A DNA stretch of 64,000 nt from Haematobia irritans (Eukaryota > Arthropoda > Insecta > Diptera > Muscidae), in contig NC_134401.1 of NCBI RefSeq assembly GCF_050003625.1, forward strand, positions 70,770,632 to 70,834,631, in the 5' to 3' direction. The translations under genes and the position numbers were made by a program. Under the pieces are notes generated by a model. The model worked only from the letters and a program-made list of their open reading frames with translations. It did no database searches and had not been told where the DNA came from. Positions 22,714 to 34,046 of this stretch are shown in pieces. Numbering within the stretch: position 1 is the first letter of the stretch; each line of letters starts with the position of its first letter.

Positions 22714-23081
22714 TTTGAGTTTAGTGACTTCCTTAAAGTTTTCGTTTCGTGTTTTATTATTACTTACCAATTATTATAAAATATTTTGAGTAATTTCAGT
22801 TGATTATTAAAAATTTTCTACATTTTTTATTTCTTCCAGGAACTTTGTTGTCCAAAGTGGTATTGAAAACTATGATGTTTTTTCGTTGCATTTCAGGTTT
22901 GAGTTTAGTGACTTCCTTAAAGTTTTCGTTTCGTGTTTTATTATTACTTACCAATTATTATAAAATATTTTGAGTAATTTCAGTTGATTATTAAAAATTT
23001 TCTACATTTTTTATTTCTTCCAGGAACTTTGTTGTCCAAAGTGGTATTGAAAACTATGATGTTTTTTCGTTGCATTTCAGG
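22714..23081 (+). repeat. Perfect 184-bp tandem duplication
   Basis: Two adjacent units, 22714-22897 and 22898-23081, appear identical base for base by eye, each starting tttgagtttagtgacttcct and ending gttgcatttcagg. No divergence means a very recent duplication or an assembly error. Each unit contains ttcttccag and tgcatttcag, which resemble splice acceptors. Confidence 0.93.
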
Positions 23082-23665
23082 GTAGTGTTTTTTAAAGTTT
23101 TCTCCAATTATCTTCAACACATTTTTAAAGCTTTCGTATATTTTGACAAATTGGATGTAATTCGCAAACAATTTGAAGATCTATTGAAGTTGAGCTGTTT
23201 CAAGTCAAGTTGAATTTATGTTGAAATTTATATTTACCCTCAAACTGAAAAGGTGTTGCAATTGAAAAACTCTCATCCTGTGTTTATTGGGCTGTTTGTT
23301 TTAATTCAATTTTGACTCGGAAAATCAAAATAAATGATAAATTTGACTCGGAAAATGATTTACATTATCTAAGTTTGGTGCTAAATACAATACATTGACC
23401 TCGAAGGGTTTCTATTAAAATATAAATGGAATTGAAAATTAACACGTTTACCTTAATAGTGCAGTTTTCTTTTCTATGGTGTGAATGTGATGACTATAAC
23501 TACTATATATACAGATCTTTGTCAATTTAGTATAAATAGCGCATTTTTATATCAATAGATTTGCGATCGTGGTCAGCTCAGGACTTCTTGATAGAGAACA
23601 TGAGTTCTTCAAAGAGTGGAAGCTGTAATAAATACTTGAAAAATATAGATTGTTTAATAATACAT
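23082..23665. other. Unclassified AT-rich DNA
   Basis: No gene, inverted repeat or tandem repeat recognised. Confidence 0.35.
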
Positions 23666-24382
23666 TAGGTTTCGCTTATAGTCCATCGAACATATAGGAG
23701 ATTTTCAGACATAGTCCAAAAATCATTCTTCTAATATCATTATGACATAAATTTCACATACAGTATGTCAAGAAAGTGTTTTGACAATAGGATAAAAATT
23801 ATGTTTTGTTCCAAAATTAAATATAATTTAATTTTAAAAAATATTTTATTATGTATTTTGCAAAGTATACATATTTTATTTTTCTCAAAACGAATTAACA
23901 ACTCGATTTTTACTTCAATTATTTCTGGAATTTGAAATATTTGGCAATGTCAAAAGACTTTCTTGACATACTGTATATAGGTTGCTGAATAATCCATATC
24001 ACTTACAGGCCAATTTTGCATATATTCCATTTTTTTATTGTGCTGACAAAAAGAAATCGAATAGACTATTTAAGATATAATCCACAATAAAATAAAATGG
24101 GGGCAACATCATGCAAATATCTTCAGACCTGGTTATTAACCAGATATATATTAGAATTGAGTTAATTTTGATTCCTTGAAAATGTAACTCATTGATGTAA
24201 ATATATTTTAATAAAAAAATAAATCGCCTTTTTTATGTTTCCTTTTATAGTCATATTTCTGGAAATATGTGAGAACAGTTATATACCAAAATGGCATATA
24301 AAAGAATTTGTTTAACTGTCGAATTTCACATTTTGTCCAAAAAGTTGGTGCAACTATGGGTATGGACTATAAGCGAAAACTA
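23666..24382. mobile_element. Non-autonomous element with 21-bp TIRs
   Basis: Left end TAGGTTTCGCTTATAGTCCA (23666) and right end TGGACTATAAGCGAAAACTA (24363-24382) are inverted and differ at one position over 21 bp. The ~0.7-kb interior has no ORF and holds the Tc1-like MITE at 23761-23973. Confidence 0.7.
23761..23973. mobile_element. Tc1-like MITE, 213 bp
   Basis: Inverted ends CAGTATGTCAAGAAAGTGTT and its complement ending CTTGACATACTG, continued by TTTTGACA / TGTCAAAAG, flanked by TA on each side (23759-23760, 23974-23975). The interior is AT-rich and non-coding. Confidence 0.82.
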
Positions 24383-24539
24383 CTTTTCCACAATTTGTCT
24401 CTGAAGGTCAAAGGCATTGAACTACAAACCACTTGTTCCAACCGGTTTTAGTGGTTGGTGGTTTGAGAAGACTAAGTCTGGTTTTCAATTTTCTCCCGAA
24501 GAAAATCTTTGCTGGACATTAGTAGAAGGTTAATACCGA

Positions 24540-25085
24540 TTGTAATTCAATACTCTTAATGGGTTTGAGGATTTTTAATGGGTTTAAGTCCGTTAAGTAA
24601 ACAAATAGCACAGGGGGTGGATCGTATAATTTGAGAATTTGTTTTTTTTTTTTTAATTTAATCGGTTTGAGGACGTTAAGTAAATAATCGGTGGGTTTGT
24701 TTATGAAATTTAATTGCTTTGTGGATTTTAGTGGGTTTGAGGCGGTTAGGTAAACAATCCCAAGATTGGTTTGTTTATGAAATTTAAATGGGTTTGAGGA
24801 CTTTAATGGGTTTGAAGCCGATGGGTAAGCAATCTCAGAGTGGGTGGGGGTGTAAAAAATGTAGTTTGTTTATGTAATTTTAATGGGTTTGAGTCCGTTA
24901 GGTAAACAATCTCAGAGTGGGTGGGGATGTAAAAATGTAGTATGTTTTCTGGATTTTTAATGAGTTTGAGGACGTTGCGTAAACATTCCCACGGTGTGTT
25001 TGTTTATGAAAATTTAATGGTTTGGAGAACTTTAATGTGTTTGAGGATGTTAAGTAAACATTCCCACGACGGGATATGGAAGTTC
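24540..25085 (+). repeat. G/T-rich minisatellite-like array
   Basis: At least seven imperfect units of roughly 60-110 bp built from aatgggtttgagg, cgttaggtaaacaat, ctcagagtgggtggg and tttgtttatgaaatttaatg. The array stops 30 bp before the TATA box of the mini-gene at 25177. Confidence 0.78.
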
Positions 25086-25112
25086 AATGCAGAAAGAGTA
25101 TGGTTGATAAAG

Positions 25113-25120
25113 TATAAAAG
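25113..25120 (+). promoter_or_regulatory. TATA box of the mini-gene
   Basis: TATAAAAG, 57-64 bases before the ATG at 25177, followed by a possible initiator about 25-30 bases downstream (ttacattt). Confidence 0.55.
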
Positions 25121-25176
25121 TTAGTCGTTACATTTTATGCTAATTAGAATATATTGTATATTGAAATTATTGAGAG

Positions 25177-25395
25177 ATGGCGGATAACAGAGATTTGATT
25201 GCTGATTTTAACAAGAAAAATTTGAAGAAAATTATTCACTTGAAGGATATGGAGGCGCACAAGGACTATGAGATCATTGCGTGCTATAGAACTTCTACAA
25301 AGTATGGTGAATCGGTGGTTCTCAATTTGAAGGAGGATGATCAGATGTTTTATTTGCCGAAGAGGTTCAACACCTTGAGCGATGAATCCATTTAA
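25177..25395 (+). CDS. Unrecognised 72-aa intronless gene with in-frame 3' extension
   Basis: ATG in context ttgagagATGG. The product starts MADNRDLIADFNKKNLKKII; a lysine-rich N-terminus is followed by DYEIIACYRTSTKYGESVVL and MFYLPKRFNTLSDE. The pattern 'T-K-(Y/F)-G-x-x-V-x-L ... x-F-L-P-K-R' reminds me of a small, multi-copy family in insect genomes whose function I do not know; a small beta-barrel (OB-like) fold is only a guess. A TAA at 25393-25395 ends the ORF, but the same frame stays open for 26 more codons (RLSGGEFSISRKPLSEEEDS, then PSRLEL) to TAG at 25474-25476, so the TAA may be a nonsense mutation or read through. AATAAA at 25548-25553 and an A-rich run follow. Confidence 0.6.
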   Translation: MADNRDLIADFNKKNLKKIIHLKDMEAHKDYEIIACYRTSTKYGESVVLNLKEDDQMFYLPKRFNTLSDESI

Positions 25396-25547
25396 CGTTT
25401 AAGTGGGGGAGAATTCTCGATATCAAGGAAACCGCTTTCCGAAGAGGAAGATTCTCCTAGCAGATTGGAGTTGTAGCAATGTTTGTCTGCGGATGCTTTT
25501 TATATATCGTATTAACAAATGTATTACAATGAGTAATAACCAAGACA

Positions 25548-25584
25548 AATAAATATTATTTTTATAAATATAAAAAAAAAAATA
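25548..25584 (+). terminator. Poly(A) signal and A-run of the mini-gene
   Basis: AATAAA at 25548-25553, then an A-run near 25572-25584. The A-run could be genomic or mark a retrocopied 3' end. Confidence 0.5.
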
Positions 25585-27182
25585 AATGGAAATGTTTTTT
25601 AATTTTCACAATTATTTTCTGAAATAATTTGTATAGAAAAGACCCATGGTGCATCTCTATGCAAAATGGCAAACATTGGATCGCACATATGTGTTTTCGG
25701 AGTATGCACAGAGAATACAGATTGGGTGTGATAACCGAATTTATTGCCAACCTCCTTTTGGTAGTTGCACCAACTATCAGTTAGCAGTTGTGTCACCCGA
25801 CAAATTCGGTCGACTCAATCGAATTATGGGAACTCCAACTAATACTATATATGGAGTTGGTTGTATCAGACGATGGAATTTTTCGTTGTTCCCTTCATTT
25901 GGTTGTGTCACCCATCCCCAATTACAAATTAATTTCATTTAAATTTTATTTTTTTATTTGGTTTAAATACGTCTAAATATTTGTATTAAAGATGTATAGC
26001 TAAATACAATGTATGATAACAATTAATGTCCTTAAAATGTTTTGGCGGTTGGGCAAACAAAATTTAATACACATCCCATTATGACCTTCAGTTGAAAGTC
26101 GACTTTTTTAAATATTAAAATGCATAAAAATGGATCCGTATTACTAGCTTTTGCATATAAGTTATTTTTGGTCGCTATAAGTTATTTTGGTCTGTGCCTA
26201 CAGACACGTTTGGACAAGCAAGCCAATTTTGAAACCACAAGTGATGAACTTCTTCTTATTGCTGAGTGCGTCCCGATAGTGTGTTAGGCATTATGAAAAA
26301 TAATCTGGCCCATGGCCCTTTGTATCCACTTGGGTCTGTTGTACAACGTTGACATATTGGATTATTGTTTAAAAATAAATCAAATAAGATTAGTTAGATT
26401 TTGGTGCACTCATGTTTATATAAACAGTTCAGAACCTACCAATTTATTCACAATGACATCTCTGTGAGGTTCCAAGTACACAAAGCATCCTGGAGATATG
26501 TCATTAAATCCGATTGGGGTACGTATGATTTTTATGCCCTATAATATACCCAACATAAATGGTCCACTCCTATATCGTTACGTATCTTTTACTTACGTCC
26601 TCAAAATAATGCTTTGAACAACATAGTGGATGCCACTTTGTAGCGCTTTAAAAATCGTCATTAGTTACGTTTAATTGAAAAACAAACAAAAAAATATCTT
26701 CTTTGAGAACCAAGTAATTAACAAAAATTGAAGTGACATTTAGAAATATTTCAAATAGGATTCGGTTGTGAATACTGTATGTCAGTTCTGATTGCTAAAT
26801 GGCAGTTACGAAATTTATTTAAAGTTGGTTGTGCAAACAGAATTCGAAACAAATGCTTCAAAATATATAGATTTTGTTGCTTCAACCATTTGTCTTGTAT
26901 CACAAACGAAATTCTATTGAAATGATTGCCAAATGATAGTAAGCATGAAAAGATGATTGCATTAAAGAAAATAGGTTGACACACCTAATATATAATTCTA
27001 AATGTAGAATTTTCATTATCAGAACCGATTTCCAACCAAATTGTTCTCTGTGTGTGGTGGGTAATCGAAGAACATGCTGTTGTTGGTTTTGTTTTAAGTT
27101 TCTGTCGCAAAATTGGATGGCTAATTATGTGGTCATGGGATTTTGTTCTCAGTTGATTGTTTACGTATATCTGCAAGCCTTA
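25585..27182. other. No gene seen
   Basis: AT-rich DNA without recognisable coding sequence; several 60-100 codon ORFs on both strands lack any motif. Confidence 0.4.
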
Positions 27183-27314
27183 GGTTAGGTTAAAGTGGCA
27201 GCCCGATTAAGATTCAGGCTCACTTAGACTATTCAGTCCATTGTGATACCACATTTAACTACATGTACCTATTACATATGGGCACTTCTAGTTTTAACCG
27301 CCGAACCTTCTTGA

Positions 27315-30300
27315 TTATTTTTCTTTGTTGAACAAACCAGATTGTTCCAAAAACATTAGCAGACTGCTTAAGTTAACGTTTTCCAGATCCGCCAGTAATC
27401 TGAAGCTATATGCTCCTAAAAGTTGCTTGCGCTTTACACAAAATGCAGGATACTCACACAAGAGGTGTTTAATTGATTCCTTTTCCTCCCCATCATGACA
27501 GCTCATACAATAGTCATTATACTTCGCGCCTATAGTTTTTGCAAAATCGCCTATCAGGCAGCGACCCGTTATAGCAGATATCAGGAGTGATATCTGACGT
27601 CTGGAGAACACTAGCATATCTAGTGTGCGGTTTAAGTTTAAATGGGGCCATATTTGCTTGGTGTCGTTACAGCCTCTCCCATCGAACATTTGCCATCATA
27701 ACAGCCTTCTCACGCAGCATGAGCTTGCAGGTAGCCAGGGGCATACCAACAGATTCTAGTTCCCCTGGAATATGTAAGGTAGTCCCTAGCCTTGCCAACT
27801 CATCCGGTTCGCAGTTCCCCGGTATGTCCCTATGGACAGGCACCCATATTAGGTTAATATTAGGTCTCATTGAGAGATTTGCGGCAGTCGATGGCCGTTT
27901 TCGAGTTGAGGAACACAGAGTCCAAGGATTTTATTGCAGGTTGACTGTCTGAGTATATATTAATGCCCACATTTTTTGGAACATTACTTCTCAGCCAATT
28001 CGCCACCTCTCTTATTGCTAATATTTCAGCCTGAAAAACACTACAGTGATTAGGTAATGTTTTCGCTATTCGAAGTTCCTGATCATTAGAAAATACTCCG
28101 AAACCCAATTTTCCATCCAATTTGGAGCCATCAGTGTAGAAATCTATATATTCTTTATTCCGCTGGGTCTTTTTGTCGAAAAGTGGACTCGCCAAAGTGT
28201 AATCCACTACGTCAGGCACATCTTTTATTTCGAGGACCGAACTGTGACCGTAACTTTTTTCCGACCACAGCGATAGTTCGCGCAACCGCACAGCCGTTGT
28301 TGCAGCTGACTGTTTGGCCAAAATGTCTAAAGGCAATAGATGCAGCATGCCATTAAGGGAATCTGTTCCTGTCTTACTGAATGCGCCTGAAATACACAAG
28401 CACGCCATACGCTGAACTTTATCTAAACCTGTCGGTTGCTGAAGTGCCGGCCACCAGACTACCACACCATATAGCATTATAGATCTAACCACTGCCATAT
28501 ATAGCCAATGCACAATTTTCGGTTTTAGTCCCCACTTTTTTCCTATTGCCTTTTTGCACGAGTACAAAGCTACCGTGGCTTTTCTCGCCCTTTCTTCAAT
28601 ATTAAGCCTAAAGTTCAGCTTCCTGTCCAGAATAACGCCAAGGGATTTTGCACACTCACCAAAGGGAATTTCAATACCCCCTAAGGATATGGGCTTAACC
28701 GTGGGAGCTTTGCGATCTTTGCAGTACATGACTAATTCTGTCTTTGCAGGAGTTACTCCAAGACCATTGTCTTTCGCCCATTTCTCAGTCATCCGGAGGG
28801 CTCTCTGTATAACATCTCTGATTGTAGATGCGAATTTTCCCCTGACTGCTAGAGCCACATCGTCTGCGTATGCCACCACTTTTATCCTTTCTTTTTCTAG
28901 GGGAACCAGAAGGTTGTTTATGGCAACGTTCCAAAGAAGAGGTGATAGAACTCCTCCTTGGGCAGTGCCTCTGTTCAAATACCTTTGTATGTTAGCTTGT
29001 CCTAGTGTGACCGAAATATGGCTCCTCATTAGCAGGTCGTGTAGCAGTCTAAGTATACATGGATCAACATTCAGAGTTGTCAGTCCATTTAATATCGAGC
29101 TCGTATGGACGTTATGCCCCCTCGATGTCTAGAAACGCCACGATCGTGTATTCTTTGACAGATAGTGAGCTTTCAATAAAGCTGACTAGTTCATGCATAG
29201 CGGTCTCAGTAGACCTGCCCCGAAGGGCAGGAATGAGGATAAGCTGATTGGTAGGAAATCCTTCGCCGTCGAGTGAGAAGCTTTTCCCGCTTTAGCGACT
29301 TTTGTTTCCCTCCACTTTCCTGGGATATATGATAAGTTGATACATCCATTATATATCGCCGACAACCAGGGGATAATTTTGTCAGTCACTGCTTGTAACT
29401 CCGCCGGAGTAATTCCATCAGGTCCGGGAGATTTGAATGGTCCGCCCATCTTATTCTAGATTCCGATACAATTTCCTCGATAGGAAACGACCGCTGAGCC
29501 ACTGTGGCACCGCCAGAACCTGGTTCAACCGTCTGATTTCCAGGAAAATGTGTGTCCAATAGTACCTCCAGCGTCTCCTCACTGGACGTTGTCCAATTGC
29601 CCTCCGATGTTTTAATGAAACCTAGAGCGGAGTTGGTGGATGCTAGAACCTTCCGTAGTCTGGAAGCTTCGGACGTATTCTCAATACTGCTGCAGTAACC
29701 ATTCCAAAAGTTATGCTGAGCCTTTCTCAGTTCTCGCTTATATCCTCTCAGATTCTTCTTGTAAGCGTCCCAATCCTCAGAGGCTCTAGTGGACTTTGCG
29801 TTGTTAAAGTGCTTCCTGCAGGATTTCCTCATATTACTTAATTCCGTATACCACCATGGTGGTCGATTTTTCCCCCTTGGCTGCCCTCTAGGGCATGCAG
29901 CATTCAGTGAGATGTTGAAGGCCTTAGTAATCCGCTCCACTGCGTGTTCGATATCTTGCACATTTCTCATACTTGTGTCTGTTGTTTCCGGTATCATCAT
30001 ATTGAACGATTCCCTATACCTATTCCAGTCAGCTTTCCTAACATTTGGCGAAAATATGGTCTTGGTGGTATCAAATTTGAAACTGATGTAGCGATGATCT
30101 GAGAAGCTGTGTTCACTTAAAACATGCCACTCAGATATCATTTCATTCAGTTCTTGCGAGGCCAAGGTGATGTCCAAAACCTCTTGCCTGTTTTTAGTGA
30201 CAAAGGTTGGGGCATCTCCCTTGTTGCAGACTACCAGATTAGTACGCAAAATAAACTCTATTAGCGACTTCCCATAATGAGTTTTGTCTTTGTTTTCAAT

Positions 30301-30673
30301 GGCTCCTCAACTAAGGTGTTAACGGCACATGGAGGCATCTCCCTATCATGTCCCATGTAGACCGAAGATACCCAATATTCGCATTGGCTATTTCTAAATT
30401 GGCAACGGCAGTGTCTGCATTGCTCAATGAAGGAAGCAGAATCAAGTTTAGTTCGTTTTTAGCAATTATACATACTCGATTTATATCGTTACCGGTATTA
30501 TGCAAAAGTTTGAAACCCGGAGTGCTTAATTCACATATTTTGTTTCTATAAACACATGGTTCTTGAATAAGAACGATGTCTATGTCTCCCTTCATCAGGA
30601 GAACTTTTAAGGCAGCAAATGCAGCCTTACAATGCATGCCGTCTTGGTCCATCCACTTCATCCAAACGGCCAA
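27315..30673 (-). pseudogene. LOA-type ORF2 (endonuclease, RT, RNase H), broken
   Basis: Endonuclease start with VLLMKGDIDIVLIQEP (about 30600); a deletion near 30300 removes its middle, reading resumes with HYGKSLIEFILRTNLVVCNK. The linker runs to about 29450, then FKSPGPDGITPAEL, FLPISLSSF, GTAQGGVLSPLLWN, VVAYADDVAL (catalytic), RNase H motifs FYTDGSKLDGK, VFQAEILAI and IYSDSQPAIKSL, the IWVPVHRDIPGN segment and a tail CMSCHDGEEKESIKHLLCEY. Frameshifts near 29400, 29050, 27860 and 27680 divide it into five readable pieces, so no protein is expected. Confidence 0.88.
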
Positions 30674-31385
30674 CCTTCCAATCAGCTGTTGGAAGATCTG
30701 GATTGCATCGTTTCAGCCTATTTAAAATAGATTCAGGGTCAGAAGGGTTTGCAGGTATCCACGCATGTGCTCTAGGTCTAGCCGGTATGTCTTTCTTCTC
30801 GACTAACTTTAGAGCAGCTCCTTCCCAAACTTCACCAATTAGTATCAGAGCAGATTTAAAACATTCTATAGACATCTGGTCCTCAAATGCGACTAGCTTA
30901 AATCGTCCTTGATACCAACAAGCCTCTTGGTGTCGAGGATCTGTGCCGGGAAACTTTTCCAGCACCTGTGAGTAGACAACAGACAGAGCATTCTCAATTT
31001 CCCCCTTTTTTCCTGTGGAACCATACCGTCCAATGCTCCATTATTAATGATAGCCATCACAAAGCTGTCTTTAGCAACTGAGGCAAACGATATTTGATCC
31101 CTTTTGGAGGATGGCAGCTCATCCGGCGATCGTTCCCTTTTTCCAGTCTCAAGAATGCCTTGAGCCCATTTTAAGGAATCGCTTTGTTTAGCCGACAGCG
31201 TGCTTGGGTCGACTTATCCTAACTTCTTTAGGATAAACAAAGCATTTCTGCGTTCCTTGAATCTCTTTCGTGAGGGAATACATCCTTTTTATGTCGTTAC
31301 CTTAGAAAAGGTCCGACTTGTCAGATTGTCACCACCTATCGACCCGTCTACAGTTCGACTAATTGGTCATTGCCCAGATTTATAA
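30627..31385 (-). pseudogene. LOA-type ORF1 (Gag-like) C-terminal part
   Basis: Reads through ERSPDELPSSKRDQISFASV and MLEKFPGTDPRHQEACWYQG to PTADWKVGRLDEVDGP. The fold around WYQGRFKLVAFEDQMS with AHAWIP is typical of fly LINE ORF1 proteins that bind their own RNA. An in-frame TAA before VDPSTL (near 31210) and short indels break it. It overlaps the start of ORF2. Confidence 0.72.
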
Positions 31386-31994
31386 CTCCAGTCGATACCC
31401 GTCCACTGGGCCCTGAAGTTAGCAACCCAGTGGATGACTTTGAATTTCGCTGCATGGTGGCTTAATATCCCACCACACTTGAAATTCTTAGTTGGTACTT
31501 ATTACGATGAGTTTATCCGCTATTAAAAAAAACACGTCCGTTCCGTTCGACGGTTAAATAGAAAGGAGCCTTGGTTCGTACGTCTTAGATCCCTCTGTAC
31601 GGGTTTGTTTGAACGACTTGCATCGGTATAGAAGATTCAATGAATTTGTTTATTATACCCTCCACCATAGGATGGGGGTATATTAACTTTGTCATTCCGT
31701 TTGTAGCACATCGAAATATTGCTCTAAGACCCCATAAAGTATATATATTCTGGGTCGTGGTGAAATTCTGAGTCGATCTGAGCTTGTCCGTCCGTCCGTC
31801 TGTTGAAATCACGCTAACTTCCGAACGAAACAAGCTATCGACTTGAAACTTGGCACAAGTAGTTGTTATTGATGTAGGTCGGATGGTATTGCAAATGGGC
31901 CATATCGGTCCACTTTTACGTGTAGCCCCCATATAAACGGACCCCCAAATTTGGCTTGCGATTGCTCTAAAAGAAGCAAATTTCATCCGATCAG

Positions 31995-32530
31995 GCTGAA
32001 ATTTGGTACATGGTGTTAGTATATGGTCTCTAACAACCATGCAAAAATTGGTCCATATCGGTCCATAATTATATATAGTCCCCATATAAACCGATCCCTA
32101 GATTTGAAGTCCGGAGCCTCGTAGAGGAGCAAAATTCATCCGATCCGGTTGAAATTTGGTACGTGGTGTTAGTATATGGTCTCTAACAACCATTCAAAAA
32201 TTGGTCCATATCGGTCCATAATTATATATAGCCCCTATATAAACCGATTCCCAGATTTGGTTTGCGGATCCTCTAAGAGAAGCAAAATTCATCCGATCCG
32301 GCTGAAATTTGGTACATGGTATTAGTATACAGCCTCTAAGAACCATTCAAAAATTGGTCCATAGCAGTCCATAATTATATATAGCCCCTATATAAACCGA
32401 TCCCCAGATTTGAACTCCGGAGCCATATGGCCGCTAATAACCATGCTAAAATAGGTCCATATCGGTCTATAGTTATATATAGCCGATCCCCAATCACACA
32501 AAAATTGGTCCATATCGGTTCATAATCATG
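31995..32530 (+). repeat. ~153-bp tandem repeat array
   Basis: Three to four units carrying gaaatttggtacatggt, aaaaattggtccatatcggt and atataaaccgatcccc; starts of atttggtac fall at about 32001, 32153 and 32307, a period near 153 bp. Confidence 0.8.
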
Positions 32531-32554
32531 CTTGCCACTCGAGCAAAAATAATC

Positions 32555-32745
32555 TAGCAAAATTTTATTTCTATAGAAAATTTTGTCAAAATTTTATTTC
32601 TATAGAAAATTTTGTCGAAATTTTATTCCTATAGAAAATTTTGTCAAATTTTATTTCTATAGAAAATTTTGTTAAAATCGTATTTCTATAGAAAATGTTG
32701 TCAAAATTTTAATTCTATAGAGAATGTTGTCAAAATTTTACTTCT
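32555..32745 (+). repeat. ~30-bp tandem repeat array
   Basis: Six to seven units of aattttatttctatagaaaa plus ttttgtcaa, each internally near-palindromic (tttctatagaaa). Confidence 0.88.
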
Positions 32746-33285
32746 ATTCAAATTTAATTATATACGTATTTAATCGGCCATTTTAAGTTTAGTATATACC
32801 ACGTATGGACTACGTGGTATATATTTCGGTATTAGGGAGTTTTAAGATACCTTGTCATCGGCAAAAGTTACCGCAACCCAAGTAATTCGATTGTGGATGA
32901 CAGTCTTCAGTAGAAGTTTTGTACGCAATCCATGGTGGAGGGTACATAAGCTTCGGCCTGGCCAAACTTACGGCCGTATATACTTGTTTTACATTGCAAT
33001 CGATATTAATCGAGTCTTGAATTCAATGAGTTTGAAGAGGGAATGCCCTTTTTTTGGTTTGTGACGTAATATTTGAGACTTCAATGTGATACGAATATGG
33101 TTTCTTTTGGTCTCATTTAGTTGTTTACACTAATTTTTCAAGCTCTTGGTTTTGTTTAATTTCAATCAGTTTGTTCATTGAAAGTTCGTGTGTCTGTGTC
33201 ATGTGGTGTGGAGTTGTATGATCAATGACGCTGAAATTGTCGCTGGATTGTTAATTAATTTTTTTAGTGTAGAAATTTTGGTTTA

Positions 33286-33517
33286 AGGTGAGTATTAAGT
33301 TCGAGTTTAGCCGCTAATTTTCACTAAAGTGAAAACTAAATCATTAAAAAAAGTTATAAAATTATACATATATTTTGCAGATTTCATTATGAATTGATGG
33401 GGAATATCCCAAAGCAAATTTTCACAAAGTGTGTATTCCTTAAAATGGATTATTAAAGAAAAGTAATCGTGAAAAAATTACGATTTTAGCGGCTAAACTT
33501 GAACTTAATACTCACCT
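33286..33517. mobile_element. 232-bp MITE with TTA target duplication, copy 1
   Basis: Inverted ends AGGTGAGTATTAAGTTCGAG and its complement (about 35 bp, including TTTAGCCGCTAA), flanked by TTA at 33283-33285 and 33518-33520. A second copy is at 49409-49651. The TTA duplication suggests mobilisation by PIF/Harbinger transposase. Confidence 0.82.
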
Positions 33518-33520
33518 TTA

Positions 33521-34046
33521 AGTAAAAATGAATGTTTTTTAATTTTTTTTGCCTTATTGGTCTCATTTGGATTGTTTACATGAAATGTTCATGTTCCTGG
33601 TTAGTTTAATAATCTGGGATGTACTGGTATTATTTTCTCAATTTCAATCTGTTTGTTTATTAACAGTTTGTGTATGTGTGTGTGTATGTGTGTGTGTGTA
33701 CGTCTGTCATATAGTGCGTGGAGTTGAATGATTATCGTAATTGTAAACTTAAGTTTGAAATCGTCGCTGGTTTATTTTCTTAATTTTTCTTTTACACACT
33801 TGCGATTATCTAAGAACTGTTAACCCAGAAAAAATGCAGTGGGAAAAAGATGCTGAAAAACAAATTAAAATTCTAACTGTGGGCTGGTGGAGGCTGGTGT
33901 GTAAACAATAATTCGGGAATCAAATATGCGGATGGACATTCATATCCCATTTTGAGGGCTTATCGAGATATGAAAGTCATTAAGGTATAGTAACATTAAA
34001 ATGGAAATAGTATTCTTAAAACTGTTCTAACGGAAACAAGTTACAA
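33521..34046. other. Non-coding DNA with a GT microsatellite
   Basis: (GT)n-rich run at about 33668-33705. Nothing else recognised. Confidence 0.5.

Larger units (their letters stand above)
27183..31600 (-). mobile_element. Near full-length but decayed LOA-type LINE
   Basis: Minus-strand order is ORF1 (about 31385-30627), then ORF2 with endonuclease, RT, RNase H and a zinc-binding tail (30673-27315), then a short 3' UTR (tggcagcccgattaagattc ... on the plus strand) ending in TTAGG-like units at 27183. The same 3' end recurs at 16300, 38007 and 48424. The 5' boundary near 31560-31600 is approximate. ORF1 and ORF2 overlap by 47 bases. Confidence 0.85.
31645..32990. mobile_element. TATACCCTCCACCAT-type dispersed repeat
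   Basis: Starts TATACCCTCCACCATAGGAT near 31655 and ends with the inverse (CCATGGTGGAGGGTAC near 32930) plus a short tail to acttgttttac. Text such as ctgtccgtccgtccg-like runs (31785-31800) and catatcggtcc is, to my knowledge, extremely common in calyptrate genomes. No ORF of note; ORFs on the minus strand are repeat-derived. Confidence 0.7.

Noticed and set aside
28554..29132. 192-codon plus-strand ORF
   Set aside because: Shadow of the LOA-type RT; no motif of its own.
31995..32745. CRISPR-like regular repeats
   Set aside because: Tandem units without unique spacers in eukaryotic DNA; ordinary satellite-like repeats.
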